From: Qipengyuania aurantiaca
GTDB taxonomy: Bacteria > Pseudomonadota > Alphaproteobacteria > Sphingomonadales > Sphingomonadaceae
Direction of reading: 5' to 3'
Length of the DNA stretch: 64,000 nt
NCBI RefSeq assembly: GCF_019711375.1
Contig: NZ_CP081295.1
Coordinates: forward strand, 372,001 to 436,000
Under the pieces are notes generated by a model that was not told where the DNA came from, did not search any database, and saw only the letters and a list, made by a program, of their open reading frames with translations. Position numbers and translations under genes: made by a program. This document shows, one piece after another, positions 1 to 8,621 of the stretch; within the stretch, counting starts at the first letter, position 1, and every line of letters begins with the position of its first letter.

Positions 1-1022
1 AGATCGGCCCCGAAATAGGTCCACGCGCCGTTCGACTTCTTGATCGGGCGATCCTGGTCGTCGCCGAATTCGGTCGAGCGGAAGAGCGGCAGTTCAACCG
101 GCTCCCAGTCCTCGGGCGGCGCCTTGCCCTTGGGCGCTTCGAGCACACCGTCGTAGACGAAGCCGTGTTCGCGCAGCCACGCCTCCGCCTCTTCGGGCTT
201 ACCCGCCGCCTGCAGCTTGGCTTCGGACGAGAACAGGTCGTGGTGGATGCCGAGCAGCGAGAGATCTTCGCGGATCATGTCCATCATTGCGGCAACCGCG
301 CGTTCGCGGAAGAGCGGCAGCCAGTCGCTTTCGGGTGCGTCCTTGTAAGCCGCGCCGAATTCCTGCGCGAGACGCTCGCCCACCGGCTTCAAATAGTCGC
401 CCGGGTAAAGCCCTTCGGGAATTGCGCCAATGTCCTCGCCCAGCGCTTCGCGATAACGCAGGTGCGCCGAGCGCGCGAGCACGTCGACCTGGCCGCCCGC
501 GTCGTTGACGTAATATTCGCGGATGACCTTGTGGCCGGAAAACTCGAGCAGTCCGGCCAGCGCATCGCCCACCACCGCGCCGCGGCAATGGCCCATGTGC
601 ATCGGGCCGGTCGGGTTGGCCGAGACATATTCGATATTGACGGTCTTGCCGCCGCCGATCTGCGACCGGCCGTAATCCTCACCTAGCGCGGCGATAGCTT
701 CCAGTTCGCGCAGCCAGGCCTGCTCGGACAGGCGCAGGTTGATGAAGCCCGGACCGGCAATGCTCGCCTCGGTAATATCGGGCTCGCGCGTCAGGTGCTC
801 GACGATTTTCTCGGCCAGCGCGCGCGGGTTGGTCTTCGCCTGCTTGGCGAGCACCATGGCCGCGTTGGTCGCAAGGTCCCCGTGCGAGGGATCGCGCGGC
901 GGCTCCACGGTGACGTTCGAGCGGTTGGTCTCGGGCGGAAGGCTTCCTTCCAACTCGAGAGCGTTGAGAACGGCGTCGATCTTCGCCGCAAAACCGGCGT
1001 GCAGGGTCTGGATGTCGGACAT
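1..1022 (-). CDS. argS: Arginyl-tRNA synthetase, N-terminal part (cut by window start)
   Basis: Charges tRNA-Arg with arginine in the cytoplasm (class I aminoacyl-tRNA synthetase). The reading frame is open from the ATG at 1022 to the window edge, about 340 codons, so roughly the C-terminal 40 percent lies outside. The N-terminal additional domain is followed by the class I signature as [12 protein letters not shown], with HMGH at residues 142-145; the KMSK loop is not in view. The next gene on this strand upstream is a lipoprotein with about 60 bases between them. Identity is clear from the ArgRS-specific stretch around the HIGH motif. Confidence 0.96.
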   Translation of the reverse strand, partial: MSDIQTLHAGFAAKIDAVLNALELEGSLPPETNRSNVTVEPPRDPSHGDLATNAAMVLAKQAKTNPRALAEKIVEHLTREPDITEASIAGPGFINLRLSEQAWLRELEAIAALGEDYGRSQIGGGKTVNIEYVSANPTGPMHMGHCRGAVVGDALAGLLEFSGHKVIREYYVNDAGGQVDVLARSAHLRYREALGEDIGAIPEGLYPGDYLKPVGERLAQEFGAAYKDAPESDWLPLFRERAVAAMMDMIREDLSLLGIHHDLFSSEAKLQAAGKPEEAEAWLREHGFVYDGVLEAPKGKAPPEDWEPVELPLFRSTEFGDDQDRPIKKSNGAWTYFGAD

Positions 1023-1083
1023 GACCGCGCGCCTAGACGAATGGCGCGAAATGGCAAGATGTCAGCGCATCGCGCAGCCCCGC

Positions 1084-1737
1084 TTAGCGGGTAGCGTTGT
1101 AGGCCAGCTGGTCCTCAGTGAGCTGGAAGCCGACAAGCAGTTCGAAGGTTGCCCGCTGGACGGCGGCGCGCACTTCGGGATCGGCCAGCGGATCGAGCGC
1201 GGCATCGGGATCGCCGGCCTTGCGCTTGCGCGTGATCTTCTCGCGAATATCGGCGGGCAGCGTGGCTTCGGCGCGGTTGACATAAGCCCCGGCGCGAGCG
1301 GTCGCCTCGGCGCGCTCCTGGCCGTCGGCGAAGTTCACCGTCACCGTGCCCACGCGCTTCGAGATCACGGCGCTGCCGCCGCGCAGGACGGTGGTGAAAT
1401 AAGGCAGCTGGACGCTGCGTGCACCGCGCGCATCGGCGCGGCGGGCGACGACGTTGAAATTCGCTTCGGTATAGACCCGCTCGCCCGTCTCGTTGCAGGT
1501 CGAGGTCAGGTCGGTCATCGCCGCGGTCACGTCGAGATCGGCCTGCGTCTTCGACGTCGCGCTGCGGAACAGCGTCACATCGCCGGTGTAATCGGGAATG
1601 CCCACCGCCGGGCAGGTCGTGCGGATCGCCGTGATGCCGGCGCCGCCGCCGTCAACCACCAGTTCACCGGGCGACTTGCATCCTGCCAGCGCGAGACCCA
1701 GCGAAAGGGCGGTCAGGAGGCGAAAACGGTTGGTCAT
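1084..1737 (-). CDS. Predicted lipoprotein of unknown function
   Basis: A 217-residue protein with a lipoprotein signal: basic MTNRFR start, hydrophobic stretch and lipobox LALAGC, so the mature protein should be acylated at the cysteine near residue 19 and anchored in the envelope. I start it at the ATG at 1737 rather than the in-frame ATG six codons upstream because the later start gives a normal signal peptide. The mature part has no motif I recognise; it contains repeated Val/Thr strands (VGTVTVNFADGQ) that suggest a small beta-rich domain. It follows ispH divergently and precedes argS. Conserved sphingomonad lipoprotein is my best description. Confidence 0.8.
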   Translation of the reverse strand: MTNRFRLLTALSLGLALAGCKSPGELVVDGGGAGITAIRTTCPAVGIPDYTGDVTLFRSATSKTQADLDVTAAMTDLTSTCNETGERVYTEANFNVVARRADARGARSVQLPYFTTVLRGGSAVISKRVGTVTVNFADGQERAEATARAGAYVNRAEATLPADIREKITRKRKAGDPDAALDPLADPEVRAAVQRATFELLVGFQLTEDQLAYNATR

Positions 1738-1841
1738 GTCGGCGGCATTCCTCATGTGTTCGTATTCATATCGCGCTATTGCCTTTGCGCGGAGCCCGCG
1801 TCCCCTAGCTTGGCGCGATGCAAAGCGCTAGGGGGACGCTC

Positions 1842-2828
1842 ATGAACGCTCCCTTTCCATCCACCGGTGAGAATCGCGCTCGCCGCGATCATCGCCTGCC
1901 GCTCAAACTGCTGATCGCCGCTCCGCGCGGTTTCTGCGCCGGTGTGGACCGCGCCATCGAGATCGTGGAGCGCGCGCTCGAGAAGTATGGCGCGCCGGTC
2001 TATGTGCGGCACGAGATCGTCCACAACCGCTACGTGGTCGACAGCCTTAAGGCCAAGGGCGCCATCTTCGTGGAAGAGCTGGACGAGGTGCCCGACGATG
2101 TGCCGGTGGTCTTCTCCGCCCACGGCGTTCCGAAGTCCGTTCCCGCCGAGGCCGACCGGCGCAAGCTGCTCTATGTCGATGCCACCTGCCCGCTGGTGAG
2201 CAAGGTCCACCGCCAGGCCGAACGTCAGATCGAAAAGGGCCAGCACATCCTCTTCATCGGGCACGAGGGGCATCCCGAGGTTATCGGCACGATGGGCCAG
2301 GTGCCCGAAGGCCAGATCACGCTGGTCGAGACGGTGGAAGACGTCGCTACCCTGCCCTTCACGCAAGACGACAATCTTTCCTATCTCACCCAGACCACGC
2401 TCTCGGTCGACGACACGCGCGCGATTACCGATGCGCTGGAGGCGAAGTATCCGCAGATCGTCGCGCCCAAGGCAGAAGACATCTGTTACGCCACCAGCAA
2501 CCGGCAGGCCGCAGTCAAGATCATCGCGCCGTCGAGCGATCTCGTATTGGTGATCGGCGCGCCCAATTCCTCCAATTCGCTGCGCCTCGTCGAAGTGGCC
2601 GAGCGGCTGGGCACCGATGCGAAGCTGATCCAGCGGGCCGACGAGATCCAGCCCGAATGGCTTGAAGGCGTGGGCACTCTGGGCCTCACCGCCGGGGCTT
2701 CCGCGCCGGAAAAGCTGGTGCGCGAAGTGGTCGATCGGCTGTCCGAATGGCGGCTCGTCGATGAGGAGCCCGTGACCGCAGCGGAAGAGCACATGATCTT
2801 CAAACTGCCTCGCCAGCTTACCGAATAG
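1842..2828 (+). CDS. ispH: 4-hydroxy-3-methylbut-2-enyl diphosphate reductase
   Basis: Last enzyme of the MEP isoprenoid pathway: reduces HMBPP to IPP and DMAPP with a [4Fe-4S] cluster. All three cluster cysteines are visible at C32 (RGFCAGV), C116 (DATCPLVS) and C215 (ICYATSNR), as are the conserved His in VHNRYVV and SAHGV and the [11 protein letters not shown] loop. The ATG at 1842 is chosen over the in-frame ATG at 1818 because an AGGGGGA ribosome site lies a few bases upstream; the product is 328 residues, normal for the family. The stop codon abuts the GTG of the homoserine kinase gene, so the two are likely translated together. Confidence 0.97.
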   Translation: MNAPFPSTGENRARRDHRLPLKLLIAAPRGFCAGVDRAIEIVERALEKYGAPVYVRHEIVHNRYVVDSLKAKGAIFVEELDEVPDDVPVVFSAHGVPKSVPAEADRRKLLYVDATCPLVSKVHRQAERQIEKGQHILFIGHEGHPEVIGTMGQVPEGQITLVETVEDVATLPFTQDDNLSYLTQTTLSVDDTRAITDALEAKYPQIVAPKAEDICYATSNRQAAVKIIAPSSDLVLVIGAPNSSNSLRLVEVAERLGTDAKLIQRADEIQPEWLEGVGTLGLTAGASAPEKLVREVVDRLSEWRLVDEEPVTAAEEHMIFKLPRQLTE

Positions 2829-3785
2829 GTGGCGGTCTACACCCATCTCGGGGCGGAAGACCTCGCGCGGCTGATCGCGCGTTACGATGTGGGCGAGCTC
2901 GTTTCGGCCAAGGGGATCGCGGAAGGCATTTCCAACTCGAACTGGCTGATCGAGACCACGCGCGGCCGCTTCATCCTCACCATGTACGAGCGCCGGATCG
3001 ACATCGGCGAGCTGCCCTTCTTCCTCGGCTTGCTGGATCATCTGGCGAGCCGCGGATGCGCGGTTCCGGCCACGATCCACGACCGCGACGGCGCCGCCTC
3101 GCGTAAGGTGGACGACAAGGCCGTGGCGCTGATCGAGTTCCTTCCTGGTGTCTCGCCGACCCAGCCATCGCCTGAACAAGCGCGCGCCGTTGGAGCCGCG
3201 CTGGCACAGATCCATCTCGCCGCGCGCGATTACCCGCAGACCCGCAGGAACGACCTGACACCCAAGGACTCTGCAACGACCCTGCAATCACACGGCGAAG
3301 ACGAGCTGGCGCTGATCGATCCTGCGCTGCCGCAGGTGCGCGAACGCGCAGCCGACCTGCTCGAGCGCTGGCCCGAAGGCCTGCCCGAATCGATCATCCA
3401 CTCCGATCTCTTCCCCGACAACGTCCTGATGCTGGGCGAAGAGGTCACCGGGCTGATCGACTTCTACTTCGCCGCCCGCGACATGATGGCCTACGACCTT
3501 GCTGTTACTCACGCCGCCTGGTGCTTCGACAAGACCGGCGCGCGTTTCGATCCCGCCATCGGCCAAGCGCTGGTGGCGGGCTATGAAGCGGTACGGCCGC
3601 TCGACCCTGTCGAGCGCGAGGCCCTGCCGGTACTGGCCGAAGGCGCGTGCCTGCGCTTCGTCGCCAGCCGGGCGGAGGACTGGCTCGACACGCCGGCGGA
3701 CGCGCAGGTGCTGCGCAAGGACCCGATGGATTTCGTCCGCCGCTGGGATTTCTACGCCGAAGAGGGCGCGCGGGCGTTTGCCTGA
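2829..3785 (+). CDS. thrB: Homoserine kinase (APH-fold, ThrB2 type)
   Basis: Phosphorylates homoserine on the way to threonine. This is the aminoglycoside-phosphotransferase-like kind found in alphaproteobacteria, not the GHMP kinase of enterobacteria. Kinase features: the catalytic loop IIHSDLFPDNVL around residue 196 and the metal-binding Asp of GLIDFYFA about 15 residues later; the N-terminal lobe has the ISNSNWLIET segment typical of this family. Starts with GTG directly after the TAG of ispH (no spacer), implying translational coupling. rnhA follows after 27 bases. An unrelated APH-type small-molecule kinase is possible, but the ThrB-like N-terminus (GISNSN) and length of 318 residues favour ThrB. 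Confidence 0.92.
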   Translation: MAVYTHLGAEDLARLIARYDVGELVSAKGIAEGISNSNWLIETTRGRFILTMYERRIDIGELPFFLGLLDHLASRGCAVPATIHDRDGAASRKVDDKAVALIEFLPGVSPTQPSPEQARAVGAALAQIHLAARDYPQTRRNDLTPKDSATTLQSHGEDELALIDPALPQVRERAADLLERWPEGLPESIIHSDLFPDNVLMLGEEVTGLIDFYFAARDMMAYDLAVTHAAWCFDKTGARFDPAIGQALVAGYEAVRPLDPVEREALPVLAEGACLRFVASRAEDWLDTPADAQVLRKDPMDFVRRWDFYAEEGARAFA

Positions 3786-3812
3786 CGCGGCTGAGCCGCT
3801 AGGGGCGAGGCG

Positions 3813-4262
3813 ATGAAACAGGTCGAAATCTACACCGACGGCGCGTGCAAGGGCAATCCGGGCGCGGGCGGCTGGGGCGCTCTGCTGCGTATGGGCGCGC
3901 ATGAGAAGGAACTGTCGGGCGGCGAGCGCCAGACGACCAACAACCGCATGGAAATGACCGCCGCGATCCGCGCGCTGGGAGCCTTGCGCGAACCGTGCGA
4001 GGTCGCGCTGCACACCGACAGCAAGTACCTTATCGACGGGATCACCAAGTGGATCCACGGCTGGAAGAAGAAGGGTTGGAAGAACGCGGCCAAGAAGCCG
4101 GTCCTGAACGAAGACCTGTGGCGCGAACTCGATGCGCTGAAAGCCCGGCACAAGATCACCTGGCACTGGGTCAAGGGGCATTCGGGTCACCCGGAGAACG
4201 AACGGGTGGACCAGCTCGCCAGCGACGCAGCGGAAGCCATCGCCGCTGGCAAGGAGTGCTGA
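3813..4262 (+). CDS. rnhA: Ribonuclease HI
   Basis: Degrades the RNA strand of RNA-DNA hybrids (primer removal, R-loop clearance). The full DEDD active site is present: D9 in [11 protein letters not shown]47 in NNRMEMTA, D69 in [10 protein letters not shown] and D133 in NERVDQLA, with the basic protrusion [10 protein letters not shown] as in the E. coli enzyme. At 149 residues it is the usual length. It is the last gene of the ispH-thrB-rnhA run; its stop codon lies only 4 bases from the stop of the convergent small gene, inside a 14-base palindrome at 4258-4271. Confidence 0.97.
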   Translation: MKQVEIYTDGACKGNPGAGGWGALLRMGAHEKELSGGERQTTNNRMEMTAAIRALGALREPCEVALHTDSKYLIDGITKWIHGWKKKGWKNAAKKPVLNEDLWRELDALKARHKITWHWVKGHSGHPENERVDQLASDAAEAIAAGKEC

Positions 4263-4266
4263 TCGA

Positions 4267-4443
4267 TCAGCTTTCGTCGACGGTTTCCGCGCCGGGGCCG
4301 TTTTTCTGGATCGATTCGATGGCGTTCTTCGCGCTCGCCTTGGAGCTGTAGCCCTCGGTCCAGAAGATCGGCTCAGAATTGTACATGAAGTAGGCGACGA
4401 ACTCGCCGCCCTTGTTCTTCTTGATCTTGAAATGATGCGCCAT
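4267..4443 (-). CDS. YegP/DUF1508-family small protein
   Basis: A 58-residue basic protein with one copy of the DUF1508 (UPF0339, YegP-like) fold: FKIKKNKGGEFVAYFMYNSE followed by an SSKASAKNAIESIQKN helix, matching the beta-strand/helix unit of this family. Members are small cytoplasmic proteins of unknown function. The start at 4443 is supported by an AGGAGG ribosome site about 8 bases upstream; the longer in-frame start would add 15 residues without homology. It converges tail to tail with rnhA. Confidence 0.85.
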   Translation of the reverse strand: MAHHFKIKKNKGGEFVAYFMYNSEPIFWTEGYSSKASAKNAIESIQKNGPGAETVDES

Positions 4444-4503
4444 CGTGCGGCCTCCTGTCCTTGGTTTCGGGAAGGCCCACCCTAACAAATGATGGCGGCT
4501 TGG

Positions 4504-5601
4504 CTACCCAAAGCGGGCCGGGTCATAGAGCGAGGCGTCGAGGCCCTGCGTTATTTGGTCGCGCGGCAGGCCCAGCAGCAGCTGCGCGGCAAGCCGGGCG
4601 GCGGCGGGCGAGGTCTGGATGCCATATCCGCCCTGCCCGGCGAACCAGGCGAAGCCTTCGACCCGCGGATCGTAGCCATAGATCGGCAGTCGGTCGGGCG
4701 CGAAGCTGCGCAGGCCCGCCCAGCGCCGCTCGACCGCCTTTATGGTCCAGTCGACCACCTTCTGTAGCCGGTCGATGGCCTCGGCCACGGCGAGTTCTTC
4801 GGGCGCAGCATCGCAGGCTGCGCTCGGCTCCTCGTCATGCGGGCTCAGCCAGAGCCGGCCGGCTTCGGGTTTGAAATAGAACCCGCCCGAAATGTCGAGC
4901 ACCAGCGGCTGGTCGGATTGCGGTGCGGGGTCGGTGCGCAGCTGCACCACCGTGCGACGCAGGGGCTGGATGCCGAGCGGTTTCGCCCCCGCCATCTGCG
5001 CCACGCCATCGGCCCAGGCGCCCGCCGCGTTTACGAGGGTGCGCGCTTCATAGGTCCGACCATCCTCGCAGGTCAGCGTCCATGTTCCGTCCGACCGGAC
5101 CGCCGAGGCCAGCCGCGCGCGGCAGACGAGATCCACACCGGCGCGCGCCGCGCGGGCCAGGTAATGCGCGTGGAGTCCCGCCACATCGATATCGGCGCAG
5201 GCCGGCTCCCAGACCGCACCGGTCCAGTTCTCGCGCAGCCCCGGCACCATCGCCTGCACTTGCCCGGCCCCGAGCCGTTCGATGGTCGCGCCGGTGTCGG
5301 CGAACCGCTCCATGAAGCCGTCGAGCGCGCGCCCGTCCACCTCGCGCCCGATGTATAGCGCCCCGCGGCGGGTCAGGAAGCCGTTGTCGCGCAGGTAGTC
5401 ACCCGAAGCCAGCGTCAGCGGGACGAGTTCGGGCCCGCCGTAGCATTCCTCCCAGAAAGCGGCCGAGCGTCCGGTGGCGTGGTAGCCCGGTCGGTCCTCC
5501 GCCTCAAGCAGCAGCACGCGCGCCCCGCCCTCGCCCAGTTCGGCGGCCAGGCTGGCCCCGGCAATACCGGCGCCGACAAGGACGAAGTCGTAAGCGCTCA
5601 C
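4504..5601 (-). CDS. FAD-dependent oxidoreductase, DAO family
   Basis: A 365-residue flavoprotein of the D-amino-acid oxidase/glycine oxidase superfamily. The N-terminal Rossmann dinucleotide motif is VLVGAGIAGASLAAELG (residues 7-23), followed by LLLEAEDRPGYHATGRSAAF, the segment contacting the FAD ribose; the C-terminal GQGGYGIQTSPAAARL completes the FAD site. Substrate cannot be read from sequence; glycine oxidase-like or a D-amino-acid dehydrogenase are both possible. Its ATG overlaps the stop of the upstream alpha/beta hydrolase by 4 bases, so the two form an operon. No membrane segment or signal peptide, so it is presumably cytoplasmic. Confidence 0.88.
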   Translation of the reverse strand: MSAYDFVLVGAGIAGASLAAELGEGGARVLLLEAEDRPGYHATGRSAAFWEECYGGPELVPLTLASGDYLRDNGFLTRRGALYIGREVDGRALDGFMERFADTGATIERLGAGQVQAMVPGLRENWTGAVWEPACADIDVAGLHAHYLARAARAGVDLVCRARLASAVRSDGTWTLTCEDGRTYEARTLVNAAGAWADGVAQMAGAKPLGIQPLRRTVVQLRTDPAPQSDQPLVLDISGGFYFKPEAGRLWLSPHDEEPSAACDAAPEELAVAEAIDRLQKVVDWTIKAVERRWAGLRSFAPDRLPIYGYDPRVEGFAWFAGQGGYGIQTSPAAARLAAQLLLGLPRDQITQGLDASLYDPARFG

Positions 5602-6587
5602 GCCTGCCGGGGTGCCACCCGGTCGAGAAATTCGGCGATGTCGCGCATGGCTTCGCCGCGCACGTCGTCGACCTCGCGCAGGATCTCATGATGCGCTTCC
5701 TCGCCAAAGGCGGCGATTTCGCCCTTCGGGAAACGCTCTGCCGCACGGGCGGCCGCCTCGTGCTTCACCAGCTTGTCGTTCGAGGTGGAGACGACCAGCA
5801 CGGGAATATCGACCTTTTCCATCGCGCCAGGCGCTTCGATCTCGCGGGTCGAGGCGTAGGCGCGTTCGACCCAGCCCCAGCTGCCCGGCCCCATGGCAAG
5901 CTCGGGCCGCGTCTGGCGCCACCAGAGCTCGTCTTCATAGCGATCGTCGTCATGGGTGAGCAGGTCGCGGCGGCGCGCCGGCATCTCGCCGGGCTTCTCG
6001 CTCCACTTCCACGCCGGACGCTTGGGCGAACCGATTCGCGCCATGACCCGCGCCACCGAATGAAGCACGGCCAGCGGCAGCGGCGGCCCGGCCATGCCGA
6101 GCATGGGTGCCGACAGCACGACCGCGTCGGGATCGACCAGCCCGTCGACCAGCGCGCGGGTGACGATATGGCCGCCCATCGAATGCGCGACCAGCACATG
6201 GGGGCCGGGCGTGCTCGCCTTCCACGCGCTCCACAGATGCGCGAGGTCGGACGTCCACTGGGTGAAATCTTCGATATGGCCGGTGAGCTTGTCATCGCCG
6301 AGCCGGCCAGATCCGGCCTGCCCGCGCCAGTCGGCGGCGGTCACCCGCCAGCCGGCGCGATGCCATTCCTCCAGGCTTTCCAGATACTTCTCGTAGAAGT
6401 CCCCGCGGCCGGGAAGGAACAGGATCGAACCGCGCGGTGTCTCGCTGTTCGCCGCCCAGTCGATCCGGCGCAATTCATGGCCGTCGGCCGCCTGCCACCT
6501 GCTCTCGCTGGCGTCCGCCGGTATCGCGCGGCGATCAATCGCGGCAGCGCTGGCGCTTGTCTGGTTTTCGGGAATAGATGCCTCCAC
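5598..6587 (-). CDS. Alpha/beta hydrolase, lysophospholipase/monoacylglycerol lipase-like
   Basis: A 329-residue serine hydrolase of the PldB/Hydrolase_4 type. The oxyanion region is FLPGRGDFYEKYLE (as in monoacylglycerol lipases), the nucleophile elbow is VLVAHSMGGHIVTRAL, the acid is likely in the STSNDKLVKHE stretch and the His in EEAHHEILRE. The initiation codon is GTG at 6587 with GAGGAT upstream. Its 3-prime end overlaps the DAO oxidoreductase by 4 bases, so both are co-translated. It is divergent from the cpa pilus operon with about 80 bases between. Natural substrate unknown; a membrane-lipid or acylglycerol ester is the family expectation. Confidence 0.88.
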   Translation of the reverse strand: MEASIPENQTSASAAAIDRRAIPADASESRWQAADGHELRRIDWAANSETPRGSILFLPGRGDFYEKYLESLEEWHRAGWRVTAADWRGQAGSGRLGDDKLTGHIEDFTQWTSDLAHLWSAWKASTPGPHVLVAHSMGGHIVTRALVDGLVDPDAVVLSAPMLGMAGPPLPLAVLHSVARVMARIGSPKRPAWKWSEKPGEMPARRRDLLTHDDDRYEDELWWRQTRPELAMGPGSWGWVERAYASTREIEAPGAMEKVDIPVLVVSTSNDKLVKHEAAARAAERFPKGEIAAFGEEAHHEILREVDDVRGEAMRDIAEFLDRVAPRQA

Positions 6588-6668
6588 GATCCTCGGGGTC
6601 CATGGTTACTATTTGGTAAGCATGTTTCTGTAGCCCTGCCTTCCGAAACACGAATTTCGGGACGGGTC

Positions 6669-7382
6669 ATGGACCAACAGATTGTCACCTATGTTCTGCT
6701 CGGCGCCTTGGCAATGGCGCTGCTGGTTGCCGCCTTCACGGATTTGAAGAGCCGCACCATCGGCAACAAGCTCAACCTCGCCATCGCCGCCGGTGCGCCG
6801 CTGTTCTGGTGGGCGACTGGGCTGGACCTGTGGCCGGGTGTCGGCATCCAGATGGGCATTGCGGTGGCGACCTTCGCCATCTGCGCGCTGTTCTTCGCCA
6901 TTCGCCAGATGGGCGGCGGCGACGTGAAGCTGCTGACCGCGCTCGCGCTGTGGTTCCCGCCGACCAATTTCCTCGGCCTCGTGCTGATCATGGCCATGCT
7001 CGGCTGGGTGCTGACGCTGGTCATGGGTATCTGGGGCGTGGCGCATTCACGTGTCGTCGGCACCAAGCCGGTGCGCGACACCGCGCTGCTGGTCGCCTGC
7101 ACGCTGGTGGCTGCCAATTTCGCCAGCGCCGTCCTGGGCGGCCCCAAGCTCGCCATACCGCAGGGCCTGCTCGATTCGCTGGCCACCCTGCCCAACGCGA
7201 CGCTCATCCTCGCGATGGTGCCGATGGCGATCCTCGCCGTGGTCACGCTGGCCTCGATCCGCATCATCCGCCGACACGAACACCAGCCGCGCGTCCCCTA
7301 CGGCCTCGCCATCTCGATGGCCGGCCTGTGGATCGTCGGCGGCGGCATTTTTTCCGGAATGACCGCGACTGCCGCGGGCTGA
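6669..7382 (+). CDS. cpaA: Prepilin peptidase CpaA/TadV (A24 family)
   Basis: Membrane aspartic protease that processes the leader of Flp pilins. The two catalytic aspartates of A24 peptidases are seen in FTDLKSRTIGNK (about residue 24) and in the GxGD-type motif MGGGDVKLL (about residue 85). At least six hydrophobic segments are visible in 237 residues. The frame is open far upstream, but the ATG at 6669 starts the first transmembrane helix and is the family-typical start. It is the first gene of the tad locus, but no pilin gene for it to process is found within the window. Confidence 0.93.
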   Translation: MDQQIVTYVLLGALAMALLVAAFTDLKSRTIGNKLNLAIAAGAPLFWWATGLDLWPGVGIQMGIAVATFAICALFFAIRQMGGGDVKLLTALALWFPPTNFLGLVLIMAMLGWVLTLVMGIWGVAHSRVVGTKPVRDTALLVACTLVAANFASAVLGGPKLAIPQGLLDSLATLPNATLILAMVPMAILAVVTLASIRIIRRHEHQPRVPYGLAISMAGLWIVGGGIFSGMTATAAG

Positions 7383-7473
7383 AACCCGATTTTAACCAAT
7401 CGCCACTTACACATGGAAACCATAGCAGCCCGCACCGATTCCTCCGCGGGCCATATGAGGGGGCTTTATAGCC

Positions 7474-8583
7474 ATGGATAGGAAGAAGCTGGTTCTGCTG
7501 GTAGGCGCGCTGATCGTTGCGATCGGTACCGCTCTTGTTGCCCGCAGCATGTTCGCCGGAGCCTCGGCTCCTCAGGCCCAGGCCGCAGCGGTCGTCGAAC
7601 CGCAGGGACCCAAGGTACTCGTCGCGCAGCGTGCGCTGCCGACCGGCACCATCATCACGGCCGATGCCATCGGTTACCAGCTGTGGCCGGAAGAACTGGT
7701 GCAGGACGCCTACTTCCTCGACGGCGAGGCCGATGTCTCCAAGCTGATCGGCACGGTGGTCCGCCACCCGGTTACCGCCGGTGAGCCGGTCACGCAGGGC
7801 TCGCTCGTGAGCCCGGGCGACCGCGGCTTCCTTGCTGCTGCCCTTACGCCGGGTATGCGTGCCATCACCGTGCCCGTCGATGCGAAGAGCGGCGTTGCCG
7901 GCTTCGTCTTCCCGGGCGACCGTGTGGACATGGTGCTGACTCAGGCTGTGAACGGCGAAGGCCAGGCGCTGAAGGCTTCCGAAACCATCCTGCGCAACCT
8001 TCGCGTCCTCGCCACCGACCAGTCGACCGAACAGACGACCGTCGACGGCAAGACCCAGGTTCGCGCCTTCCGTACCGTGACGATCGAAGTCACGCCCACC
8101 ATCGCGGAAAAGGTTGCTGTCGCGCAGACCCTCGGCACGCTCAGCCTCGCGCTTCGTCCGCTGGCCGATAGCCAGGGCGAACTGGAACGCGCTATCGCAG
8201 CGGGCGATCTCGTGATCCCCGAAAATGCGACGCCCGAAGAAGAAGAGCGCATGCTGCGCGAAGTCGCCGGCCGTCCGGACGATGGCAAGAGCACCTATGT
8301 GACCGGCGGCGACGTGTCTCGCTTCCAGCGCAGCTCGATGCCTTCGCAGAACCGTGGCGGTGGCGGTGGCGGTGGCGGTGGCCGTGCGGCACCTGCTCCG
8401 CGCAGCGAAAGCAGCGCCGAAAGCAAGGCGCCCGTGCGCAGCGGTCCGACCGTGATCGTGACCCGCGGCAAGAACGCAGAAGTCGTGACCGTTGGCCGTG
8501 CGGGAGGCGTAGCCGCCTCGGCTGGTGCCGGCACGCGCCGGGCCGGTGAAACCGCACCCGTCGCGCTGAGCACGCTTCGTTGA
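7474..8583 (+). CDS. cpaB: Flp pilus assembly protein CpaB/RcpC
   Basis: Periplasmic or inner-membrane-anchored partner of the Tad secretin. One N-terminal transmembrane segment (residues about 5-23, KLVLLVGALIVAIGTALVA) is followed by a SAF domain beginning with VLVAQRALPTGTIITADAIG and the RcpC core, including the AITVPVDAKSGVAGFVFPGD stretch that is diagnostic for CpaB. The C-terminal 90 residues are low complexity, with nine consecutive glycines near residue 295 and Ala/Ser/Arg-rich sequence. It sits 38 bases before the cpaC start. Length 369 residues, longer than many CpaB proteins because of the tail. Confidence 0.94.
   Translation: MDRKKLVLLVGALIVAIGTALVARSMFAGASAPQAQAAAVVEPQGPKVLVAQRALPTGTIITADAIGYQLWPEELVQDAYFLDGEADVSKLIGTVVRHPVTAGEPVTQGSLVSPGDRGFLAAALTPGMRAITVPVDAKSGVAGFVFPGDRVDMVLTQAVNGEGQALKASETILRNLRVLATDQSTEQTTVDGKTQVRAFRTVTIEVTPTIAEKVAVAQTLGTLSLALRPLADSQGELERAIAAGDLVIPENATPEEEERMLREVAGRPDDGKSTYVTGGDVSRFQRSSMPSQNRGGGGGGGGGRAAPAPRSESSAESKAPVRSGPTVIVTRGKNAEVVTVGRAGGVAASAGAGTRRAGETAPVALSTLR
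8356..8382 (+). repeat. GGCGGT microsatellite coding for poly-glycine
   Basis: Four and a half copies of the 6-base unit GGCGGT inside cpaB, encoding nine glycines between two arginines. As the unit is two codons long, slippage would change linker length without shifting the frame. Confidence 0.85.
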
Positions 8584-8621
8584 GCCTAGATCAGACAGGA
8601 AGCCATTCAGGGGGCCATTCC

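Noticed and set aside
1776..3287. 503-codon open frame on the minus strand
   Set aside because: Antisense to ispH and thrB with intact active-site residues; composition-driven shadow.
4258..4271. 14-base palindrome GCTGATCGATCAGC over the two convergent stops
   Set aside because: Too short and lacking a T-run to call a terminator; it probably arises from two TGA stops facing each other.
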